From DATAES01 sp036257895 (GTDB lineage: Bacteria > Actinomycetota > Acidimicrobiia > Acidimicrobiales > JACDCH01), in NCBI GenBank assembly GCA_036257895.1, contig DATAES010000107.1, forward strand, positions 1 through 20,438: a DNA stretch of 20,438 nt, given 5' to 3'. The notes beneath the pieces are model-generated. The model searched no databases and was not told the DNA's origin. It was given only the letters and a program-made list of their open reading frames with translations. This document shows positions 6,842 to 13,368 of the stretch, one piece after another. The stretch's first letter is position 1. Each line of letters begins with the position of its first letter. A program made the position numbers and the translations under genes.

Positions 6842-9465
6842 TGACCATCGGTACCGAGTTCCTCGCTTCGTACGGATTCGAGCTCGACGAGTTCCAGCGC
6901 CGCGCGGTGGACGCGCTCGACACTGGGCAGTCCGTGCTGGTGGCGGCGCCTACGGGATCGGGCAAGACAGTCGTGGCGGAGTACGCGGTGAACCTCGCCT
7001 TGCAGGGCGGCGGCAAGGCGTTCTACACGGCGCCCATCAAGGCCCTGTCAAACCAGAAGTTCGGTGATCTCACTCGGCGCTACGGGACCGAGCGTGTCGG
7101 TCTCTTGACCGGCGACAACAGCATCAACGGCAGTGCGCCCGTCGTGGTGATGACGACGGAAGTGCTCCGAAACATGATCTACGCGTCCAGCAACACCCTC
7201 GACCGGTTGCGCTATGTGGTGTTGGACGAGGTGCACTACCTCCAGGATGCGTATCGCGGCCCGGTGTGGGAGGAGGTCATCCTCCATCTGCCCCACCACG
7301 TGAATCTCGTGTGCCTGTCGGCCACAGTGTCGAATGCGGAGGAGCTGGCGGACTGGATCACCACCGTGCGCGGCCCGACGACGGCGGTGATCGAAGAGCG
7401 CCGCCCTGTCGAGTTGGTGAACCTCTATTGCGTCGGCGACCGGAGCTCATCCGAACTACACCTCCTTCCGACGCTCGTCGATGGCGAGCCCAACTCGGAG
7501 GCGACGCGGCTCGACGCCGAGTCGCTCCACGGTCAGGGCCTACGGGGCCGGCAGCGGCGACGCTTCTTCACGCCGCGGCGCGTCGAGGTGGTGGAGCGGT
7601 TGTCAGAGGACGAGCTCGTGCCGGCCATCTACTTCATCTTCAGCCGTGCTGCGTGTGACGACGCGGTCGCCGCCTGCGTCGGAGCCGGTCTGCGACTGAC
7701 GACCGCCGACGATCGCGCCCGCATCCGCGCCATCGCAGAGCAGCACGTCGAGGCCTTGTCCGACGCGGACCTCGACGTGCTCGACTACGACCGCTGGCTC
7801 GTTGGTCTCGAGCAGGGGATCGCGGCCCACCACGCGGGCATGGTGCCGCCGTTCAAGGAAGCGGTCGAGGCCTGTTTCGCCCAAGGCCTCGTGAAGGTCG
7901 TCTTTGCCACCGAGACACTCGCGCTCGGCATCAACATGCCCGCTCGCACGGTGGTCATCGAGAACCTGTCGAAGTTCACCGGAGAGCGCCACGAGTTCCT
8001 GACAGCCGGCGAGTACACGCAGCTCACCGGTCGCGCCGGCCGCCGGGGCATCGATCCCGTCGGGTACGCGATCGTGCTGTGGTCGCCGTTCGTGCCGTTC
8101 GAACAGGTGGCGTCGCTCGCCTCCAGCCGAGCCTTCCACCTCACGTCTGCGTTCCGGCCGACGTACAACATGGCCGCCAACCTCGTGTCGCGCTGCGCGC
8201 CCGCTGAGGCGCATCACTTGCTGAACCTGTCGTTCGCCCAGTACCAGGCCGACCGCTCGGTGGTACGACTGGAGGCGCGCCTGGAGAAGCGACGCACGGC
8301 GTTGGCCTCGCTCGAGCGAGACGCAGCGTGTGACCGCGGCGATGTCACGGAGTACCGCCAACTTCTCGACGGAGTCGAAGCCGCTCGCCTCCGGTTGCAG
8401 CCGTCGCGACGCGAGGTTTCCGAGGCGCTCGCAACATTGAAGCCCGGCGATGTCGTGCACGTGAGCACTGGACGGAAGAGCGCCCGTGCAGCGGTCTTGA
8501 GTTTCGCTCAGCGTGGGGGCGATTCCCGTCTGAAGGTCGTGACCGACCATCGCAAGGTGCTCACCCTCCGAGCCGCCGACTTCGAGGACGCCCCGGCACC
8601 ACTCGGCCACATCGACCTGCCCGTGCCGTATGCGCCGAACAGTCGCGAGTTCCAGCTCCGCGTCGCGCGGCAACTGCAGCGCACGCGTCTGCGCGGTCCC
8701 GACGCGGGTCGCCGGCGGCAGGAGCTCGCAGCACACGCGGACGCCCTGGCGATCGCCGACGCGCACCCGGTCGCGCGTTGCCCCGATCGCGATCGTCACA
8801 TCCGCGCCGTCGCCCAGTTGCGTCGGACTCGATCCGAGGTGGACGAGCTCGAGCGATCGGTCAAGGGGCGGACCGAGTCGCTGGCCCGTCGCTTCGACCG
8901 TGTCCTCCGCCTGCTCGATGCATGGGGACATCTCGACGGTTGGGCGCTCACCGACAAGGGGACCCGACTCGCGCACCTCTACCACGAGTGTGACCTGTTG
9001 ATCGCAGAGACGCTCCAGGCCGGACTGCTCGACGACCTCGATCCTGCGTCTCTCGCTGGGTTGGTCTCCGTGTTCACGTACGAGCACCGCAGCGCGACGC
9101 CGCCGCCTGCACCTTGGTTTCCGTCCCGCAAGGTGCGCGAGCGCTTCGACGCGATCGCCGGGCTGGCGAAGGAGTTGCAGGCGGACGAGAGCCGGGCCGG
9201 ACTCACGTTGACGCGCGATCCGGACGCAGGGTTCGTGGCGCTCGCGCATGCGTGGGCCGCGGGCGAGGACCTCGACGACGTGCTCGAAGACGAGGACCTG
9301 TCGGGCGGCGATTTCGTCCGCAACGTCAAGCAACTGATCGACCTGCTGCGCCAGATCGGCCAGACATCGCAATCGGAGACGGCACGAGTGGCGAACCAGG
9401 CAGCCGATGCACTCTTGCGGGGCGTGATCGCCGCGTCGTCGATGGTCCATACAGAGGACTCATGA
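6841..9465 (+). CDS. helY: Ski2/Mtr4-like ATP-dependent helicase (HelY)
   Basis: 874-residue superfamily 2 helicase of the Ski2/DSHCT group; M. tuberculosis HelY (about 906 residues) follows tatC in the same way. Walker A is APTGSGKT (36-43), motif II is DEVH (129-132), motif III SAT (160-162), motif V FATETLALGINMPART (355-370) and motif VI QLTGRAGRRG (394-403). The rest (about 430-874) carries a charged helical insertion and a DSHCT-type C-terminus (TYEHRSATPPPAPWFPS and LIDLLRQIGQ). The family unwinds RNA or RNA-DNA duplexes with 3'-5' polarity in eukaryotes; the bacterial role is not settled. The ATG at 6841 shares one base with the tatC stop. The stop TGA at 9463-9465 is also the first three bases of a tandem-repeat array and lies within ATGA. 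Confidence 0.92.
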   Translation: MTIGTEFLASYGFELDEFQRRAVDALDTGQSVLVAAPTGSGKTVVAEYAVNLALQGGGKAFYTAPIKALSNQKFGDLTRRYGTERVGLLTGDNSINGSAPVVVMTTEVLRNMIYASSNTLDRLRYVVLDEVHYLQDAYRGPVWEEVILHLPHHVNLVCLSATVSNAEELADWITTVRGPTTAVIEERRPVELVNLYCVGDRSSSELHLLPTLVDGEPNSEATRLDAESLHGQGLRGRQRRRFFTPRRVEVVERLSEDELVPAIYFIFSRAACDDAVAACVGAGLRLTTADDRARIRAIAEQHVEALSDADLDVLDYDRWLVGLEQGIAAHHAGMVPPFKEAVEACFAQGLVKVVFATETLALGINMPARTVVIENLSKFTGERHEFLTAGEYTQLTGRAGRRGIDPVGYAIVLWSPFVPFEQVASLASSRAFHLTSAFRPTYNMAANLVSRCAPAEAHHLLNLSFAQYQADRSVVRLEARLEKRRTALASLERDAACDRGDVTEYRQLLDGVEAARLRLQPSRREVSEALATLKPGDVVHVSTGRKSARAAVLSFAQRGGDSRLKVVTDHRKVLTLRAADFEDAPAPLGHIDLPVPYAPNSREFQLRVARQLQRTRLRGPDAGRRRQELAAHADALAIADAHPVARCPDRDRHIRAVAQLRRTRSEVDELERSVKGRTESLARRFDRVLRLLDAWGHLDGWALTDKGTRLAHLYHECDLLIAETLQAGLLDDLDPASLAGLVSVFTYEHRSATPPPAPWFPSRKVRERFDAIAGLAKELQADESRAGLTLTRDPDAGFVALAHAWAAGEDLDDVLEDEDLSGGDFVRNVKQLIDLLRQIGQTSQSETARVANQAADALLRGVIAASSMVHTEDS

Positions 9466-9650
9466 CTGTGCTCTTGGCGTTCCCCGGCCACGCAGGCCGG
9501 TTCCATGCGCTCCTCCGCTGGCGCTCCGTCGCTCGCATGAGACGCGGAGTCCGCCGTGACTGTGCTCTTGGCGTTCCCCGGCCACGCAGGCCGGTTCCTC
9601 CGCTCCTCCGCTGGCGCTCCGTCGCTCGCACGATCCTCGGAGTCCGGCCG
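9463..9650 (+). repeat. Two tandem 94-bp units, MIRU-like, between helY and the next gene
   Basis: Unit 1 is 9463-9556 and unit 2 is 9557-9650. Each begins with TGACTGTGCTCTTGGCGTTC and shares 42 identical bases. A 2-3 base difference follows, then 30 more identical bases ending GTCGCTCGCA, then a diverged tail containing CGGAGTCCG. Each unit holds a perfect hairpin CCGGCC-ACGCA-GGCCGG (9484-9500 and 9578-9594). TGAC occurs at 9463, 9557 and 9651, that is at both ends and at the junction. The array starts on the helY stop and ends immediately before the TGAC that belongs to the GTG start of the next gene. It fills the whole intergenic space. Reading ATG 9462 to TGA 9653 gives a 63-residue open frame overlapping both neighbours by 4 bases, as in mycobacterial MIRUs; I do not count it as a gene. 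Confidence 0.88.
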
Positions 9651-10258
9651 TGACAATTCGGAAGGGTGAGGCGTGGGGCGAAGCGGGGCCGCTGGCAGCG
9701 GACGGGGTCCTCGTCCACTCCGACGCCGAGGCGCGCGCCGTCATCGAGCGCGCTCGTCGGGCGGACCAACCGATCCCGCCGCTGGGGCTACTCGGCGGGG
9801 ATCTCTGCCGCACCCTCGGCGGCACGGGCGACGAGGCTCGGCTGCGGTCGTCGCAGGCGCTGCAGGTTCCGATCGATGTCGGCGCGGTGCTCGCCGACGG
9901 ACGGCTGCACTGGTTCGTGGCCCATCTCATCGCCCGCAAGGGCTGGTGGCGCGGGCGCATCTACGCGGCGATGAATGCAGAGTTCCTCGGCCGCTGGGAC
10001 GTCGCGCCGCGCAGCCATCCCAATGACGGTGTGATCGACACCTTCGACGTGACCATGCCGTTCGGCGAGCGGTTGAAAGCCCGTTCCCGCCTCCCCGCCG
10101 GTGAGCACGTGCCGCACCGCGGGATCAAGGAGCGACGGGTGTCCGCGGTTCAAGTCGACGTCGACGGGCTCGACGTCTGGCTCGACGGCGAGCGGATCGG
10201 CCCGGCGCGAACGCTGTCGATCCGCGTGGAACCGGACGCGCTCACCTGTGTCGTGTAG
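9650..10258 (+). CDS. Diacylglycerol-kinase-like protein lacking the catalytic N-domain
   Basis: 202-residue protein that I match, with moderate confidence, to the second half of YegS/DAGK-type lipid kinases. LGLLGGDLCRTLGG (45-58) resembles the region around the conserved GTGNDLAR helix. VPIDVGAV (73-80) resembles the strand entering the C-terminal sandwich. APRSHPNDGVIDTFDV (119-134), LPAGEHVPHRGI (148-159) and WLDGERIG (177-184) match the typical PxxxxDDG, L-x-x-G-x-H and DGE blocks. The N-terminal nucleotide-binding GGDGT motif is absent, so kinase activity is doubtful; a lipid-binding or degenerate role is possible. The only usable start is GTG 9650; its Shine-Dalgarno-like GGAG (9639-9642) lies in the tail of the second 94-bp repeat, so the repeat supplies the initiation region. 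Confidence 0.6.
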   Translation: MTIRKGEAWGEAGPLAADGVLVHSDAEARAVIERARRADQPIPPLGLLGGDLCRTLGGTGDEARLRSSQALQVPIDVGAVLADGRLHWFVAHLIARKGWWRGRIYAAMNAEFLGRWDVAPRSHPNDGVIDTFDVTMPFGERLKARSRLPAGEHVPHRGIKERRVSAVQVDVDGLDVWLDGERIGPARTLSIRVEPDALTCVV

Positions 10259-10266
10259 ACCGGGAA

Positions 10267-10380
10267 ACATGAGCGAGCGCAGCGAGATCATGGCGGACGA
10301 GCGACCGCTAGGGAGCCGGACGCAGATGGGGTCCGGGGGAGCAGCCCCCGCGGATACATGAGCGAGCGCAGCGAGGTCAT
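10267..10380 (+). repeat. Dispersed-type repeat: two copies of a 25-base block 89 bp apart
   Basis: A 25-base block beginning ACATGAGCGAGCGCAGCGAG occurs at 10267-10291 and again at 10356-10380, differing by one base. Between them lies a G/C-rich stretch with a hairpin GGGGG-AGCAG-CCCCC (10336-10350). The second copy contains the ATG of the M20 hydrolase gene, so the first residues of that protein (MSERSE) are encoded by the repeat. From memory, MSERSE-like starts and this GAGCGAGCGCAGCGAG string are frequent in some actinobacterial genomes, suggesting an interspersed element. Confidence 0.7.
10269..10361 (+). other. 30-codon open frame inside the repeat, ATGA-coupled to the M20 gene
   Basis: ATG at 10269 opens a 30-residue frame (MSERSEIMADERPLGSRTQM and ten more residues). 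It ends at TGA 10359-10361, overlapping the ATG (10358) of the next gene as ATGA. Its first six residues equal those of the M20 protein because both come from the repeat. It is probably repeat-derived rather than a functional gene, but it could act as a coupled leader. Confidence 0.3.
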
Positions 10381-11566
10381 CGAAGCCGTGAAGGATCGCG
10401 TTGCGGCCGAGGTCGACAAGCGGGCCGACGTTCTCATCGATGCGTCGCACCAGATCCACGCCAACCCGGAGCTCAACTTCGAAGAGCATTTTGCGCACGA
10501 GATCCTCACTGGCATCCTCGAAGCCGAGGGGCTCGAGCTCGAGCGCAAGGCGTACGGGCTCGACACGGCTTTCGTCGCGCGGGCGGGCAGCAGCGGCCCG
10601 ACCGTCGCGGTGCTGTGCGAGTACGACGCACTGCCGGGTATCGGCCACGCGTGCGGTCACAACATCATCGGCACCGCGGGGCTGGGCGCAGGCATCGCCG
10701 CCGCGTCACTCGCCGCCGAGCTCGGTGGCCGGGTCGTCATCCTCGGGACGCCCGCAGAAGAGGGCGGCGGCGGCAAGGTGCTGATGGCCGAGCGCGGCGC
10801 GTTCGACGGCGTCGACGCCGCGATGATGGTGCATCCCGCCGGTGCGGACCTGTCGCGGATGGACGTGATCTCGATCCAGCAACTGTGGATCGACTACCAC
10901 GGCAAGGCGGCGCATGCCGCCGCGTTCCCGCAGAAGGGACGTAACGCGCTCGACGCGGCGGTGCTGGGATACATGAACGTTGCCGCGTTGCGGCAACACA
11001 TCCTCCCGACCGAGCGCGTGCACGGCATCTTTCCGCGCGCCGGCGACAAGCCGAACATCGTTCCCGAGTTCGCCAGCGCGCACTGGTATGTGCGTTCACC
11101 GACGGTCAAGACGCTCGAACGTCTCAAGCCGCGCGTGTTCGCGTGTCTCGAAGCAGGCGCGGCGGCAGCAGGGTGCGAGATGTCCTACGAGTGGCGAGAA
11201 CCGGTCTACGCCGACATGATCGACAATGCGGCGATCCTCGACCGGTACATCGACAACGCGGCGCGCACCGGGCGCACGCTCTACGACCCTTCAGGCGCCG
11301 CGCATCCCGTGGTCGGGAGCACCGACATGGGCAACGTCTCGTACATCGTGCCGTCGATCCACCCGATGATCAGGGTCGGGCCGTCACACATTTCGATCCA
11401 CTCCCAGGAGTTCACGTCGTACACCGCCTCCGCCGACGGTGACGCGGCGGTGATCGACGGCGCCAAGGCGCTCGCCATGACGGTGACCGATCTCTGGCTG
11501 CAGCCGGAGGTCCTCGAAGCGGCCAAGCGCGAGTTCGCAGAAAGTGTTCGAACCCGCTCGAACTGA
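10358..11566 (+). CDS. M20-family amidohydrolase / peptidase (AbgB/PM20D2-like)
   Basis: 402-residue metal-dependent hydrolase of peptidase family M20. The first metal-site block is CEYDALPGIGHACGHN (87-102), with Cys99 and His101. TPAEEGGGGK (131-140) gives the catalytic Glu pair 134/135 and MMVHPAG gives His159. A dimerisation-domain stretch around DYHGKAAHAA, PFQKGRN-like (FPQKGRNALDA) and a C-terminal VGPSHISIHSQEF follow. The CEYDALPGIGHACGHN form is typical of the aminoacylase-1-like-2/AbgB group, which cleaves aminoacyl or p-aminobenzoyl-glutamate amides; the actual substrate is unknown. It starts at ATG 10358 inside a repeat; an alternative GTG at 10388 would remove the repeat-derived residues. 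No signal peptide, so cytoplasmic. Confidence 0.88.
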   Translation: MSERSEVIEAVKDRVAAEVDKRADVLIDASHQIHANPELNFEEHFAHEILTGILEAEGLELERKAYGLDTAFVARAGSSGPTVAVLCEYDALPGIGHACGHNIIGTAGLGAGIAAASLAAELGGRVVILGTPAEEGGGGKVLMAERGAFDGVDAAMMVHPAGADLSRMDVISIQQLWIDYHGKAAHAAAFPQKGRNALDAAVLGYMNVAALRQHILPTERVHGIFPRAGDKPNIVPEFASAHWYVRSPTVKTLERLKPRVFACLEAGAAAAGCEMSYEWREPVYADMIDNAAILDRYIDNAARTGRTLYDPSGAAHPVVGSTDMGNVSYIVPSIHPMIRVGPSHISIHSQEFTSYTASADGDAAVIDGAKALAMTVTDLWLQPEVLEAAKREFAESVRTRSN

Positions 11567-11605
11567 CCGCTGACTGTGGTCCGCGGCACCCGCTCGGGTC
11601 CCGCC

Positions 11606-11611
11606 TACAGT
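11606..11611 (+). promoter_or_regulatory. Candidate -10 box (TACAGT) of the ThyX-like gene
   Basis: TACAGT fits TANNNT and ends 11 bases before the ATG at 11623, with no Shine-Dalgarno in between. Just upstream is an inverted repeat ACCCG-CT-CGGGT (11588-11599), in a place where an operator could lie. No clear -35 box. Confidence 0.35.
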
Positions 11612-11622
11612 CGGCTCGCCCT

Positions 11623-13239
11623 ATGACCGTGTATGTCGCCGAGGACTTCGAACCACACGAAGCCGACATCCTCCGGCGCTATTGCACCAACCTCGACGGT
11701 CCCGTGTTTGCGCTGGTCAACCTGCCCGAGGTGGTCAAGGGAGCGCTGTTCGCCCGCTACAGCCGTTCGGCGAAGAGCCTGAGGCGACTGTTCCTCGACG
11801 AGTTCGTCGGCGATCTCGACATCTCCGGCGATCAGACCATCGACGCCACCGTCGGGCTCCGGCGCGCCGAAGAGCTCTACGACCGGGTGTTCTTCGAATA
11901 CGGCGACGACTCGGTTGCTCAGCTCGGTGGTGTCCACTTGGCGTGCGAGCAGGCATCGAACCTGCTCACCAAAGTGCTCGAGTGGGGCCGACTCATGAGC
12001 TATCTCGAGCAGTCGACGCGGTACATCGCGTACGACACCCGCATCGGAGGCCGTTACCGGTTCTACCGAGATCCCGAGGTGCTCGGCTCAGTGTTGGGCA
12101 CGCGCTACGTGGGCGACATGGATCGACTGTTCGACACCTACGCCGAGCTCGTCCCTGTTCTGGGGGAGTTCTTCCGGCAGCGGTTCCCGAAGGATCCAGG
12201 CGACACGGACTTCGTGTACCGACAGGCAATCCGCGCCAAGGCCTTCGACTCGTTGCGGGGGATCCTTCCCGCGGCGTCGCTGTCGAACGTGGGCATCTAC
12301 GGCACCGGCCAGGGTTTCGAGCAGCTGCTGCTGCGCATGCGCGCCCATCCACTTCCCGAAGCGCGCGCGTATGCCGATCTGATGTTGAGCGAACTCCGCA
12401 AGGTGATCCCGTCGTTCCTCAAGCGCGTCGATCTCGATGACCGCGGCGTGGCATGGAGCACGTATCTCGCGTCGACGCGAACTGCGATGGAAGAACTCGC
12501 CGGCGAGTTCTTCCCGACAGATGGGTCAGCGGGATCACCGGAGGACGACGCCACTGTGCGGCTCGTCGAGTTCGATCCCGACGGCGAGGTGAAGCTCGTC
12601 GCGTCGATGCTGTACCAGTACACCCATCTGCCGGAGACCGAGATCGAAGCCCGAGCGCGTGCGATGACCGCAGACGAGCGCGTCGCAGTGGTGCGGGCGT
12701 ATGTGGGCGATCGGAGCAATCGCCGTCACAAGCCGGGCCGCGCGCTCGAGCGATTGCACTACCGCTTCGACGTGCTCGCCGACTACGGCGCATTTCGTGA
12801 TCTGCAGCGACACCGCATGTTGACGATCGAGTGGCAGCCGCTGTCGCCCCGTCATGGGTACACGCGACCAGAAGCCGTCGAGCTCGCCGGACAAGCAGCG
12901 GCGTTCGACGCGGCGATGGAGCGGTCCGCCGCGCTGCACGACGCGCTCGCGGCACGATTTCCCGCCCAGGCACCGTACGCGGTGTCGCTCGCGTACAAGG
13001 TCAGGTTCGTGATGCAGCTCAACGCTCGTGAAGCGATGCACCTGATCGAGTTGCGATCGACGCCGCAAGGACATCCTGCCTATCGCGTGGTCGCGCAGGA
13101 GATGCATCGATTGATCCAAGAAGAGGCTGGCCACCATGCGGTCGCCGAGATGATGCGGTACGTCGACTACTCGCCCGAGCCGTCGCTCGAGCGGCTGGCC
13201 GCGGAACGCCGAGCCGAAGCCCGCCGCTCGTCCAGCTGA
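11623..13239 (+). CDS. Tandem ThyX-like protein (FAD-dependent thymidylate synthase family)
   Basis: 538-residue protein, about twice the length of a ThyX monomer (220-250), which I read as two ThyX-like halves. In half 1, EYGDDSVAQLGGVHLACEQA (92-111) and EWGRLMSYLEQSTRY (120-134) resemble the ThyX helix and substrate loop, but RHR is replaced by WGR. RGILPAASLSNVGIYGTGQG (212-231) resembles the LP...T.N.R block. In half 2, LQRHRMLTIEWQPLSPRHGY (394-413) keeps RHR at 396-398, but the position for Ser in RHRx7S is Pro. MQLNAREAMHLIELRS (464-479) matches the conserved N-x-R-x-x-x-H-x-x-x-L-R helix. Because both halves depart from the signature, thymidylate synthase activity is uncertain. It starts at ATG 11623, 56 bases after the M20 gene, with its own TACAGT box. 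Confidence 0.82.
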   Translation: MTVYVAEDFEPHEADILRRYCTNLDGPVFALVNLPEVVKGALFARYSRSAKSLRRLFLDEFVGDLDISGDQTIDATVGLRRAEELYDRVFFEYGDDSVAQLGGVHLACEQASNLLTKVLEWGRLMSYLEQSTRYIAYDTRIGGRYRFYRDPEVLGSVLGTRYVGDMDRLFDTYAELVPVLGEFFRQRFPKDPGDTDFVYRQAIRAKAFDSLRGILPAASLSNVGIYGTGQGFEQLLLRMRAHPLPEARAYADLMLSELRKVIPSFLKRVDLDDRGVAWSTYLASTRTAMEELAGEFFPTDGSAGSPEDDATVRLVEFDPDGEVKLVASMLYQYTHLPETEIEARARAMTADERVAVVRAYVGDRSNRRHKPGRALERLHYRFDVLADYGAFRDLQRHRMLTIEWQPLSPRHGYTRPEAVELAGQAAAFDAAMERSAALHDALAARFPAQAPYAVSLAYKVRFVMQLNAREAMHLIELRSTPQGHPAYRVVAQEMHRLIQEEAGHHAVAEMMRYVDYSPEPSLERLAAERRAEARRSSS

Positions 13240-13338
13240 CACGGGACAGCCGTCTCGGTTCGGGGCATCGCCACACATCCCGTGTGGGTCACGCACGCCG
13301 AGAACCTGAGGGGATTGTGGGCAATGTGGCTGGAGGGG

Positions 13339-13368
13339 TTGCTGCGGGTGGTGTGGATCATTTAGGTT
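13339..13368 (+). promoter_or_regulatory. Candidate promoter of the cell-wall hydrolase pair
   Basis: TTGCTG (13339-13344), an 18-base spacer and TAGGTT (13363-13368) form a fair -35/-10 pair. Transcription would start near 13375, downstream of the only standard start codon (TTG 13367). The preceding intergenic bases also hold a small hairpin CCACAC-ATCCC-GTGTGG (13271-13287) without a T-run. Confidence 0.4.

Noticed and set aside
7603..9450. Long minus-strand open frame (about 615 codons) opposite helY
   Set aside because: The sense strand carries all helicase motifs; the antisense translation has no domain and mirrors the codon pattern of helY.
9462..9653. 63-codon open frame through the 94-bp repeats
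   Set aside because: Made only of repeat sequence, read in different frames in the two units; treated as a feature of the element and not a gene.
13240..13366. Intrinsic terminator after the ThyX-like gene
   Set aside because: The hairpin at 13271-13287 has only a 6-bp stem and no T-run follows.
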